Positions 16,248 through 24,641 of a stretch of 64,000 nt of DNA are shown here, in pieces (the stretch's first letter is position 1; each line of letters starts with the position of its first letter). Source of the stretch: Roseitranquillus sp963749675 (GTDB lineage Bacteria > Pseudomonadota > Alphaproteobacteria > Rhodobacterales > Rhodobacteraceae); NCBI GenBank assembly GCA_963749675.1, contig CAVVNT010000001.1:744001-808000 (forward strand), given 5' to 3'. A program made the translations under genes and the position numbers. Below the pieces are notes generated by a model. That model saw nothing but the letters and a program-made list of their open reading frames with translations, was not told the DNA's origin and searched no databases.

Positions 16248-18062
16248 ATGCTCGATCAGCAACTTCCCGTCGCCGACATCCAGAATCTCAGGGTCGAATT
16301 CCAGACCAAGGACGGGGTTGTCGCTGGCGTCGAAGATGTAAGCTTCTCCATCGCGCCCGGTGAAACCGTCTGCGTCGTTGGGGAAAGCGGATCGGGCAAG
16401 TCGGTCTCGTCGCTTAGCCTGATGCGGCTGGTCGAGTTCAACGGTGGCGAGATCGCCGGCGGGCAACTCCTGTTCAGTCGCGACGGGAAACAGACCGACC
16501 TGAGGGACGCCGGGGCTTCGTTGATGCGTACGATCCGCGGCAACGAGATCGGCATGATCTTTCAGGAGCCGATGACCTCGCTGAACCCCGTCTTCACCGT
16601 CGGCCGCCAGTTAACCGAGGGGCTGCGCGTGCACACAGGCATGAAGCGGGAGGAGGCGGAGGCGCGCGCGCTGGATCTGCTGAAGCAGGTCCGGATCCCC
16701 GAGCCGGAGCGGCGGCTGAAGCAATATCCGCACGAGCTTTCGGGCGGAATGCGCCAGCGCGTCGTGATCGCGATGGCGCTGGCGTGCGAGCCTCGTCTGT
16801 TGATCGCGGACGAGCCGACGACAGCGCTCGACGTGACGATCCAGGCGGAGATCCTCGCCCTGATCGATCGGCTCAAGCGTGAAACCGGCGCGGCGGTGCT
16901 GTTCATTACCCATGACATGGCCGTCGTGGCGCAGATGGCCGACCGGGTGGTCGTCATGTACCGCGGTCGCAAGGTCGAGGAGGGCACTGTCGAGGAGATC
17001 TTCGAGGCGCCTCAGAAAGATTACACCAAGGCGCTGCTTGCGGCCGTTCCGAAGCTTGGCGAGATGCGGGGCAAGCCGGCGCCGGAGCCGATGCGCCTGC
17101 TCGGTGCGCCGGAGTACGTCGCCGGTCCGATCAAGGTCGCTGACGATCGCAGGATCCTCGAGGTCCGCAACCTCGTCACGCGGTTTCCGGTCAAGGGCGG
17201 GTTTTTCCGCCGTACCGTTGCGATGGTCCACGCGGTCGAGGATGTAACGTTCAGCATCCGCAAGGGCGAGACGCTGAGCCTCGTCGGTGAGTCCGGGTGC
17301 GGCAAGTCGACCTGCGGCCGCTCGATCCTGCGCCTGATCGAGCCTCAGTCGGGTGAGGTCCGGCTAGACGGCGAAGACGTGATCGCCATGTCGCAGGGCA
17401 ATCTGCGGCGGGCGCGTCGGCAGATGCAGATGGTCTTCCAGGACCCCTTCGCATCGCTCAACCCGCAGATGCAGCTTTCCGACCAGGTCGCCGAGCCGAT
17501 CAAGAACTACAAGCTTGCCAAGGGTTCAGAGATCAACGACCGCGTGGCGCAACTCTTCGACCGGGTACATTTGCCGCGGAACTTCATGCGGCGATACCCG
17601 CACGAACTCTCCGGCGGTCAGCGGCAGCGCATCGCGATCGCGCGCGCCCTCGCGCTGAACCCCAAGCTGATCATCGCCGACGAGGCCGTCAGCGCCCTCG
17701 ACGTGAGCGTCCAGGCGCAGGTTCTGAACCTGATCATGGAGCTGCAGGCGGAGCTCGGAATCTCCATCCTGTTCATCAGCCACGACATGGCGGTGGTGGA
17801 GCGCGTGAGTCACGCGGTTGGCGTCATGTATCTCGGCCGGATCGTCGAAATCGGATCCCGACAGCAGATCTTCGAGGACCCGCAGCACGAGTACACGCGT
17901 TCGCTCCTGCAGGCAGTTCCGGTTGCCGATCCCCGCAAGCGCAAGACGGAGAAGGACTTGAACTTCAAGCCGATCCCATCGCCCATTCATCCGCTAGGCT
18001 ATGATCCGGGTCGATCTGACTACCGAGAAGTGTCTCCCGGTCATCTGGTGCTCAAGCCGTGA
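16248..18062 (+). CDS. Fused double ATP-binding protein of a peptide ABC transporter (DppD-DppF type)
   Basis: A 604-residue protein with two complete ABC ATPase domains. The first has Walker A GESGSGKS at 45-52, signature LSGGMRQRV and Walker B LLIADEPTTALD. The second begins near residue 310 with Walker A GESGCGKST near 346, signature LSGGQRQRI and LIIADEAVSALD. Each is followed by the oligopeptide-transporter C-terminal extension. It powers the importer whose permeases and binding protein lie divergently. ATG at 16248 is preferred over the GTG at 16203 because AGAGGGG precedes it. Its stop overlaps the next gene by four bases. Confidence 0.94.
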   Translation: MLDQQLPVADIQNLRVEFQTKDGVVAGVEDVSFSIAPGETVCVVGESGSGKSVSSLSLMRLVEFNGGEIAGGQLLFSRDGKQTDLRDAGASLMRTIRGNEIGMIFQEPMTSLNPVFTVGRQLTEGLRVHTGMKREEAEARALDLLKQVRIPEPERRLKQYPHELSGGMRQRVVIAMALACEPRLLIADEPTTALDVTIQAEILALIDRLKRETGAAVLFITHDMAVVAQMADRVVVMYRGRKVEEGTVEEIFEAPQKDYTKALLAAVPKLGEMRGKPAPEPMRLLGAPEYVAGPIKVADDRRILEVRNLVTRFPVKGGFFRRTVAMVHAVEDVTFSIRKGETLSLVGESGCGKSTCGRSILRLIEPQSGEVRLDGEDVIAMSQGNLRRARRQMQMVFQDPFASLNPQMQLSDQVAEPIKNYKLAKGSEINDRVAQLFDRVHLPRNFMRRYPHELSGGQRQRIAIARALALNPKLIIADEAVSALDVSVQAQVLNLIMELQAELGISILFISHDMAVVERVSHAVGVMYLGRIVEIGSRQQIFEDPQHEYTRSLLQAVPVADPRKRKTEKDLNFKPIPSPIHPLGYDPGRSDYREVSPGHLVLKP

Positions 18063-19222
18063 CATTGTCGGCACGCGAAATCCTCGACCGTCTTGTCGCT
18101 TTCCCGACGGTCAGCCGCGACAGCAACCTCGAGCTCATCGATTGGGTCGAGGAGTATCTGGAAGGGTTCGGGGTACGGTCCCACCGTACCTGGAACGAGG
18201 ATGGCACCAAGGCCGGCCTCTTCGCGAACGCCGGGCCTGAAGTGGAGGGCGGCATCGTATTGTCGGGTCATACCGACGTCGTCCCGGTCGACGGGCAACG
18301 CTGGTCGTCCGACCCCTTCACTGTGACGGAGCGCGACGGAAAGCTGTTCGGCCGGGGCTGTGTCGACATGAAGGGGTTCGATGCCCTCGCCTTGGCGGCG
18401 GTTCCGCTCGCGCTGGAACGCGGGGTGAAGCGCCCGCTGCAGATCGCCCTCAGCTACGACGAGGAGGTCGGCTGCACCGGCGCCCCGCCGATGATCGACG
18501 ACATGGTCCGCATCCTGCCGAAGGCATCGGCAGCCATCATCGGCGAGCCGTCGATGTTGAAGGCGGTGACCGGGCACAAGGGCGGTCTGGGCTTCATGGT
18601 GACGGTTCGCGGCTACGAGGTGCACTCGTCGCTGATGCATAAGGGCGTCAGCGCGATCATGGAGGCCGCGAAGATCATCGAGTGGGCGAACGAGATGAAC
18701 GCCCGCAACGCGGCGAAGGAGAAGGGTCCGATGACCCGATTGTTCGAGCCGCCCTGGACGACGATCCATGTGGGCCAAATCCACGGCGGCACGGCCCACA
18801 ACATCACTGCGGGAGAGTGCCAGTTCGGCCTGAGCTTCCGCGTCGTGCCCGGCGAGTCGCCGGATGATTGGGCAGCTGACTTCATGGAGCGGGTACGCGA
18901 CGTCGAGACCGGCATGCGCGCAGTCCGCCCGGAGGCTCGGATAGATGTGGAGCCGCACTTCGACGTGCCCGGCCTCAAGCCCGAGACAGAGGGTCATGCC
19001 GAGGGGCTGGTCCGCCGGATAACCGGAGACAACGGTCGGCACGTGGTCAGCTACGGCACGGAGGCGGGGCAGTTCCAGGCCGCCGGCTACTCCTCCGTCG
19101 TCTGCGGACCCGGCGATATTGCGCAGGCTCACCAGCCGGACGAGTTCATCACCGTCGAGCAGTTCCGGCGAGGGGAGGAATTCATTGGACGTGTGGTGGA
19201 GGCGCTCTGCGACCCACGTTGA
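18059..19222 (+). CDS. M20 metallopeptidase, acetylornithine deacetylase (ArgE)-like
   Basis: A 387-residue M20 family enzyme of the ArgE/DapE group, which hydrolyse N-acyl amino acids using two metal ions. Metal ligands and catalytic residues are visible: His71 and Asp73 in SGHTDVVP, Asp103 in GRGCVDMKG, the Glu135-Glu136 pair in SYDEEVGCTG, and the C-terminal AHQPDEF histidine. The GTG start overlaps the ATPase gene stop by four bases, so it belongs to the transporter operon. It probably deacylates an imported substrate rather than acting in arginine biosynthesis; this is inferred from location. Confidence 0.9.
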   Translation: MTLSAREILDRLVAFPTVSRDSNLELIDWVEEYLEGFGVRSHRTWNEDGTKAGLFANAGPEVEGGIVLSGHTDVVPVDGQRWSSDPFTVTERDGKLFGRGCVDMKGFDALALAAVPLALERGVKRPLQIALSYDEEVGCTGAPPMIDDMVRILPKASAAIIGEPSMLKAVTGHKGGLGFMVTVRGYEVHSSLMHKGVSAIMEAAKIIEWANEMNARNAAKEKGPMTRLFEPPWTTIHVGQIHGGTAHNITAGECQFGLSFRVVPGESPDDWAADFMERVRDVETGMRAVRPEARIDVEPHFDVPGLKPETEGHAEGLVRRITGDNGRHVVSYGTEAGQFQAAGYSSVVCGPGDIAQAHQPDEFITVEQFRRGEEFIGRVVEALCDPR

Positions 19223-19280
19223 CCTCGGCCTGGCGCGGGTTCATTCCGGTAACACTTCCGAAATCCGAGAGGACCCGACA

Positions 19281-20438
19281 ATGCCCGTGAAGAACCGTTT
19301 CGCCGAGCTTCATCCGGAGATCACCGCCTGGCGCCGCGACATCCACGAGAACCCCGAGCTTCTGTTCGACACCCACCGCACGGCGGGCGTTGTCGCAGAG
19401 AAGCTGCGCGCCTTCGGCTGCGACGAGGTGATGGAGGGGATCGGCCGCACCGGCGTCGTCGGCGTCATCAAGGGCAAGGGGCCGGGCCGCACGATCGGTC
19501 TGCGCGCAGACATGGACGCGCTGCCGATGACCGAGATCACTGGCGCGGACCACGCCTCGAAACGGCCGGGCGCGATGCATGCCTGCGGGCATGACGGACA
19601 TACCGCGATGCTTCTCGGCGCGGCGCAGTATCTGGCGGAGACGCGCAATTTCGCGGGCACCTGCGTCGTAATCTTCCAGCCGGCGGAAGAGGGCGGCGGC
19701 GGCGGCCGCGAGATGGTCGACGACGGCCTGATGGACCGTTGGGCGATCGAGGAAGTCTACGGCATGCACAACATGCCCGGCATTCCGACGGGAAGCTTCG
19801 CCATCCGGCCTGGCCCCTTCTTCGCCGCAGCCGACCTCTTCGAGATCACGGTGGAGGGAAAAGGCGGCCACGCTGCCAAGCCGCACGAGACGATCGACAC
19901 GACCCTGATCGCCAGCCACATCGTCGTCGCGCTGCAGTCGATCGCCAGCCGCAACGTCGACCCGACGCAGCAGGTCGTCGTCTCGGTCACGTCCTTCGAG
20001 ACGGAGTCGAAGGCGCACAATGTCATTCCGCAGAGGGTCTTTCTGCGTGGCACCGTGCGGACGATGGACCACAGCGTCCAGGACCTTGCCGAGAGCAACC
20101 TCAAGCGCATCGTCGAAACGACAGCGGCGGCTTTCGGCGCGATGGCGACGGTGGACTACATCCGGAATTATCCGGTCATGATCAATTCCGACGAGCAGAC
20201 CGAGTTCGCCGCCGAGGTCGCACGCTCCGTCTCGGGCACGTGCGCCGACGCGCCCTTGGTCATGGGCGCGGAAGATTTCGCCTTCATGCTGAACGCGCGC
20301 CCGGGGGCCTACATCCTGGTCGGAAACGGCGACACGGCCAACGTTCATCATCCCGCCTACGACTTCGACGACGAGGCCATCCCGGCCGGCTGTTCCTGGT
20401 GGGCGGAACTGGTCGAGCGGCGGTTGCCCGCAAGCTGA
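19281..20438 (+). CDS. M20 family amidohydrolase, hippurate hydrolase/N-acyl-amino-acid type
   Basis: A 385-residue M20D-type amidohydrolase. Cys102, His104 and His107 in HACGHDGHTAM, the Glu pair in PAEEGGGGG and the C-terminal AEDFAFML are the expected di-metal and catalytic residues. Family members cleave N-acyl amino acids such as hippurate or indole-acetyl amino acids. GAGAGGA precedes the ATG. It is the third gene of the rightward transporter operon, giving the locus two different amidohydrolases, perhaps for different acyl-amino acid cargoes. Confidence 0.92.
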   Translation: MPVKNRFAELHPEITAWRRDIHENPELLFDTHRTAGVVAEKLRAFGCDEVMEGIGRTGVVGVIKGKGPGRTIGLRADMDALPMTEITGADHASKRPGAMHACGHDGHTAMLLGAAQYLAETRNFAGTCVVIFQPAEEGGGGGREMVDDGLMDRWAIEEVYGMHNMPGIPTGSFAIRPGPFFAAADLFEITVEGKGGHAAKPHETIDTTLIASHIVVALQSIASRNVDPTQQVVVSVTSFETESKAHNVIPQRVFLRGTVRTMDHSVQDLAESNLKRIVETTAAAFGAMATVDYIRNYPVMINSDEQTEFAAEVARSVSGTCADAPLVMGAEDFAFMLNARPGAYILVGNGDTANVHHPAYDFDDEAIPAGCSWWAELVERRLPAS

Positions 20439-20442
20439 CGCG

Positions 20443-20658
20443 TCAGGCCGATGTTCTGTCCAGCGCGCCGATAAGGAGCGCGGCGTTCAGGGGGATCAAG
20501 GCGAGGTGCGGGGCCCAGACCAGCATCTCGCCAGATGCCGAGCCGGTGAAGACGAACGCGACGTTCGTTGCGATCGCGGCGAGTCGCATACGCTGCGGCA
20601 GGTATGCAACTGCGCTAGCCATGTTCAGGATGACGGCGAACGTTGCGAGGAGGACCAT
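20443..20658 (-). CDS. Small two- or three-helix membrane protein
   Basis: A 71-residue frame made largely of hydrophobic segments (residues 1-20, about 26-40 and 46-65) with the pattern LPQRMRLAAIATNVAF and PLNAALLIGAL. This resembles short membrane modules found alone or ahead of cyclic-nucleotide-binding domains in proteobacteria. Only the membrane part is present here. It is convergent with the amidohydrolase, four bases from its stop. The ribosome-binding site is weak. Function unknown. Confidence 0.55.
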   Translation of the reverse strand: MVLLATFAVILNMASAVAYLPQRMRLAAIATNVAFVFTGSASGEMLVWAPHLALIPLNAALLIGALDRTSA

Positions 20659-20743
20659 TTTCCCGGATCCGCTTTCTTCCCATTTGACGCGGAGAAACTA
20701 GAAGGCGGAGCATCGGGGCGCGAGTGCGGGAAACCCTACCGGG

Positions 20744-21778
20744 TCAGCCCCCGGTGTGGCTCATGTGACGGGAAACCTGACCGTCCGGCCGCTGACGCGA
20801 ATAGTCGAAATCATGGCCCTTGGGCTTGCGATCAATCGCCGCGCGAATCTCGGACTCGAGCAGCGCATCCGACTCACTCGCGCGGAGAGGCGCGCGAAGG
20901 TCGGCCATGTCCTCCTGCCCGAGACACATGTAGAGTTGGCCGGTGCAGGTCAGCCGCACCCGGTTGCAGCTTTCGCAGAAATTGTGGGTCAGCGGCGTAA
21001 TGAAGCCGATTTTCTGGTCGGTGCCGAGGCGCACATACCGTGCCGGCCCGCCGGTGCGCTCTGGAACGTCGACGACCTCGTGACGTTCGGCGATCCGGGC
21101 GCGGACATCCATCAGCGACCAATACTGGCCGACCCGATCCTCGCCCCCGAGGTCGCCCATCGGCATGACCTCGATGAAGGTGAGGTCCATGTCCCGCGCT
21201 CGGCACCAGTCGATCAGATCGAAGAGCTCATCCTCGTTGAAGCCCTTGAGCGCGACAGTGTTGATCTTGACCCTGAGCCCCGCCTTCTGCGCCGCGTCGA
21301 TACCGTTCAGTACCTGCGGCAGGCGACCCCAGCGTGTCACGCGGGCGAACTTCTCTTCGTCGAGCGTGTCGAGCGAGACGTTGATGCGTCGTACGCCAGC
21401 GTCCGCCAGATCACCGGCGAAGCGGTGGAGCTGAGAGCCGTTGGTCGTCAGCGTCAGCTCCTGCAGCGCACCCGACTCCAGGTGCCGCGACATCGCGCGA
21501 AAGAAAGACATGATGTTGCGTCGGACCAGCGGCTCGCCGCCAGTGATGCGCAGCTTCCTCACGCCGAGACCGACGAAGGTCGAGCACATCCGGTCGAGCT
21601 CTTCCAGTGTCAGCAGCTCCTTCTTGGGAAGAAACTGCATCTGCTCGGCCATGCAGTAGACGCAGCGGAAATCGCAACGGTCCGTCACAGAAACGCGGAG
21701 ATAGTTGATAGTGCGCAGAAACGGGTCGACGAGCGGCGGAGCGAAAGGCTGCGGAGCGAGAGGCTGATGAACTGTCAT
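20744..21778 (-). CDS. moaA: GTP 3',8-cyclase MoaA
   Basis: A 344-residue radical SAM enzyme that converts GTP to 3',8-cyclo-7,8-dihydro-GTP, the first step of molybdenum cofactor synthesis. The N-terminal 4Fe-4S ligands are Cys35, Cys39 and Cys42 (CDFRCVYC). The second cluster ligands lie in NFCESCNRVRLTCTGQLYMC near residues 263-280. The protein ends in the Gly-Gly tail that is required in MoaA for activity. No other mo genes are in the window. Confidence 0.97.
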   Translation of the reverse strand: MTVHQPLAPQPFAPPLVDPFLRTINYLRVSVTDRCDFRCVYCMAEQMQFLPKKELLTLEELDRMCSTFVGLGVRKLRITGGEPLVRRNIMSFFRAMSRHLESGALQELTLTTNGSQLHRFAGDLADAGVRRINVSLDTLDEEKFARVTRWGRLPQVLNGIDAAQKAGLRVKINTVALKGFNEDELFDLIDWCRARDMDLTFIEVMPMGDLGGEDRVGQYWSLMDVRARIAERHEVVDVPERTGGPARYVRLGTDQKIGFITPLTHNFCESCNRVRLTCTGQLYMCLGQEDMADLRAPLRASESDALLESEIRAAIDRKPKGHDFDYSRQRPDGQVSRHMSHTGG

Positions 21779-21856
21779 GACGATACAGACTATGGCTTCG
21801 ACCGGACCCGCTGCAAGGGCAATTGCCGAATGTGTGCGCGCTGGTAGGGTGTCGGG

Positions 21857-22318
21857 ATGATACGTCTTGCGCTTCTCTGTCTCCTATTTGCCGCCGGATG
21901 CGCCCGCATCTCCGATCTGCCGCTGCCCGGACGAGGTGTGGCAGAGCGCGAACCGCCGCCGGAGGAGATCGCCGCCGTCGTCGCTGCGCCACCGCCTCCG
22001 CCGGGTGCGCGGACGGCCGAAGAGTTCGACACCACAACGCCCGAGCAGCGCGCTGCGGCGACGAACGTCGCGCCGGCCGCCGAGGAGCCGTTGGGAGAGG
22101 CCGTGGCGTCGCTCGGCAACCCGGCGGAGGCGGGGCTCTGGCTCGAGACCTCGCTCGTGGACGGCCCCCGCGCGGGCCGCGTCGTCGCACAGAGCGGGGC
22201 GCAGGCGCTGGTCGAGCTTCGGCCGGGCGACGGGGGCGCGCGGTTGTCGCTCGCGTCGATGCAGCTTCTCGGCGTCCCGTTGACCTCTCTGCCGACGATC
22301 ACGGTCTATGGACGCTGA
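21857..22318 (+). CDS. Small putative lipoprotein, conserved in related bacteria
   Basis: A 153-residue protein with a lipoprotein signal (LLCLLFAAGC, Cys15) followed by a low-complexity Pro/Ala/Glu region, then a C-terminal domain beginning EAVASLGNPAEAGLWLET and ending TSLPTITVYGR. The C-terminal domain recalls a short Rhodobacterales lipoprotein family of unknown role. It should be anchored in the outer or inner membrane facing the periplasm. Its last 11 bases overlap the start of the acyl-CoA synthetase gene. Confidence 0.8.
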   Translation: MIRLALLCLLFAAGCARISDLPLPGRGVAEREPPPEEIAAVVAAPPPPPGARTAEEFDTTTPEQRAAATNVAPAAEEPLGEAVASLGNPAEAGLWLETSLVDGPRAGRVVAQSGAQALVELRPGDGGARLSLASMQLLGVPLTSLPTITVYGR

Positions 22319-23903
22319 TCGCCAGCTGATCCGCGGAGTCGGCGGCTGGGATGAGATGCGCGCCGCGTTCCGGTGGGCCGTGCCGCAGCGCTTCAACATC
22401 GCGCGTGCGTGTGGAGAGGATCGCGCGCGCATCGACCCGGACTCGACCGCTGTGATCCACGTAACAGAAGACGGGGTCGACAGGTGGAGCGCCGCGCGCC
22501 TCAACGACGCCGCTTCGCGTTTTGCCAGCGTCCTTTCGGCCGCTGGTGTCGAGCGCGGTGACCGACTTGCCGTGCTGCTCTCCCAGGGTCCCGAGACGCT
22601 GGTCGCGCATCTGGGCGCGATGCGGATCGGGGCGGTCTCGCTGCCGCTCTTCACCCTCTTCGGCGAAGATGCGCTGGCCTACCGGCTGACGGACAGCGGC
22701 GCACGGGCGGCGGTGACCGATCCGGCCAACCTCGACAAGCTCATGTCGCTCGGCCTGCCGGACCTGACGACTGTGTGGTGCACCGGGCCAAGCGCCGCAA
22801 GACACCTCGCGGACGACATCGCCGCCGCGGCGCCCGCGCCCTGCGCCGACACCGCGTCGGACGACCCTGCGATGATGATCTACACCTCCGGCACCACTGG
22901 CCCGCCGAAGGGTGTGCTCCACGCGCACCGCTTCCTTCTGGGGCATCTACCTTCGATGGAGCTCCACCATGAAGGCTTCCCTCAGGCGGGCGACATCGGC
23001 TGGACGCCGGCGGACTGGGCGTGGATCGGCGGGCTGATGGACATGGCGCTGCCCTGCCTCTTCTACGGTGTGCCGCTGGTAAGCCGCCGTTTCCGCAAGT
23101 TCGAGCCGGACGCGGCGTGGCAGCTCATTGCCGACCATGGCGTGCGCAACCTCTTTCTGCCGCCGACGGCTCTGAAACTCATGCGGCAGGCGACGGTGCC
23201 GGGCGATGTCCGCATCAGGTCGATCGGATCGGGGGGTGAGAGCCTCGGCGACGACCTGAGGGATTGGGGTCGCGAATCCCTGCGGGCACCGATCAACGAA
23301 ATATACGGTCAGACCGAATGCAACCTCGTGATTTGCTCGACCGACGCTGTCCGGCGGAGCGGCACCATGGGCCGTGCGGTTCCCGGTCACGAAGTTGCCG
23401 TCATCGGCCCGGACGGTGCAGCGCTGCCGGACGGCGAGGTCGGCGAGATCGCCGTCGCGTCGCCGGATCCGGTGATGTTCCTGCGCTATTGGAATCAGCC
23501 GGAGAAAACGGAAGCGAAGCTCTCCGGCGGCTGGCTCAGAACCGGAGACCTGGGACAGCGCGATAGCGATGGATACTTTAGCTATGTCGCGCGCGACGAT
23601 GACGTCATCACCTCATCGGGATATCGTATCGGGCCAAGCGAGATCGAGCACTGCCTCGCGGGCCACCCGGACGTCGTGATGGCTGCCGTCGTCGGCGTGC
23701 CCGACCCGGAAAGGACCGAGATCGTCGTCGCCTACGTCGTCGCCCGTGCGGGCGCAGGGCCCGAGTTGGACGCGGAGCTGAGAGAACGTGTGCGGGAGCG
23801 CCTCAGTCCGCACCTCGCTCCACGCCGGATCGTCCGCGTCGACGAACTGCCCATGACCGCTACCGGCAAGGTCCGCCGGCGCGATCTTCGTGATCGGGGC
23901 TAG
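22308..23903 (+). CDS. AMP-forming acyl-CoA synthetase, acetyl-CoA synthetase-like
   Basis: A 531-residue ANL-superfamily ligase. The P-loop YTSGTTGPPKGVLH, the IYGQTECNL motif, GWLRTGDLG with the hinge following, and the C-terminal catalytic lysine in TATGKVRRRDL are all present. Such enzymes activate a carboxylic acid as an acyl-adenylate and transfer it to coenzyme A. Layout resembles acetyl-CoA or medium-chain acyl-CoA synthetases; the acid cannot be fixed from sequence. It overlaps the lipoprotein gene by 11 bases and the convergent HAD gene by four. Confidence 0.9.
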   Translation: MDADRQLIRGVGGWDEMRAAFRWAVPQRFNIARACGEDRARIDPDSTAVIHVTEDGVDRWSAARLNDAASRFASVLSAAGVERGDRLAVLLSQGPETLVAHLGAMRIGAVSLPLFTLFGEDALAYRLTDSGARAAVTDPANLDKLMSLGLPDLTTVWCTGPSAARHLADDIAAAAPAPCADTASDDPAMMIYTSGTTGPPKGVLHAHRFLLGHLPSMELHHEGFPQAGDIGWTPADWAWIGGLMDMALPCLFYGVPLVSRRFRKFEPDAAWQLIADHGVRNLFLPPTALKLMRQATVPGDVRIRSIGSGGESLGDDLRDWGRESLRAPINEIYGQTECNLVICSTDAVRRSGTMGRAVPGHEVAVIGPDGAALPDGEVGEIAVASPDPVMFLRYWNQPEKTEAKLSGGWLRTGDLGQRDSDGYFSYVARDDDVITSSGYRIGPSEIEHCLAGHPDVVMAAVVGVPDPERTEIVVAYVVARAGAGPELDAELRERVRERLSPHLAPRRIVRVDELPMTATGKVRRRDLRDRG

Positions 23904-24577
23904 GCGCGGCGCGCTACCGCGGGGTTCGGCTCAATGAAGCCGGGAGCCGTGATTGCGCGAATCTTGGCAGAGGTCGCGGCGGACCCGCGCGCAAACCGCG
24001 CTGCGCCGGGAAACGCCACGCACTGCACCCCGGCCGCCGCCGCTGATTCAGTGCCCTCGACTGTATCCTCGACCGCGATTGCCTCGGCGGCGTCGAGCGA
24101 CAGCGCCGCGAGAGCCTCCAGGTAGATGTCTGGCGCAGGCTTCGGTCGTGTAGCGTCTGTTGCGTCGCCGACGAACGTGAAGGTCTGGCGGCAGAGACCG
24201 GCAGCTGCCAGCATCGAATCGACGTCTTCTGGAGGTGCCGAGACCACCAAAGCGAGGTCCAATTGTGCCGATCGCGCTGCGTCGATCAGCTTTTTCAGGC
24301 CAGACCTCGGTGGCACTCGCACCTGGTTGAGCAACTCGCGGAAAATCTCGGTCTTGCGCCGGTGTACCCGCATCACATCGATCCTGACGCCTCTCTGCCT
24401 CGCATAGGCGGCAATGCCGTCAGCGGAGCAGCTCACGCGACCGGCGAATTCCCGACACAGCTCGGGCGTCCAATTCCAGTGGGTGCCTTCTTCATTGAAG
24501 GCGGCGTTCAGTGCGCGCTGTTGTATCCCGCATGTCACTGAACCGAGAGAGCCGAGGAAGATGGCCTTGAGAGGCAT
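23900..24577 (-). CDS. HAD-superfamily protein lacking the motif I aspartates
   Basis: A 225-residue protein with haloacid dehalogenase architecture of the beta-phosphoglucomutase/CbbY type: cap helices, RPKPAPDIYL with the motif III lysine, and AVEDTVEGTESAAAAG for motif IV. Motif I, normally DxDGT, reads F7-L-G-S-L-G-S13, so the nucleophile and acid-base aspartates are replaced. The rest of the fold is well kept, suggesting a maintained non-catalytic or altered-function protein rather than decay. Similar GS-I/L-GT variants are, as far as I recall, seen in other Rhodobacterales. Confidence 0.82.
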   Translation of the reverse strand: MPLKAIFLGSLGSVTCGIQQRALNAAFNEEGTHWNWTPELCREFAGRVSCSADGIAAYARQRGVRIDVMRVHRRKTEIFRELLNQVRVPPRSGLKKLIDAARSAQLDLALVVSAPPEDVDSMLAAAGLCRQTFTFVGDATDATRPKPAPDIYLEALAALSLDAAEAIAVEDTVEGTESAAAAGVQCVAFPGAARFARGSAATSAKIRAITAPGFIEPNPAVARRA

Positions 24578-24641
24578 GTATCGCGACCTTGTCTCGCGTT
24601 CCCGTGCTGGAAACGATGGCAGGGTTGATCGGTTCCCGCCG

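Noticed and set aside
24578..24641. glmS ribozyme or riboswitch
   Set aside because: glmS is the second gene after glmU with a two-base gap, leaving no leader for a ribozyme, and 24578-24641 is downstream of it.
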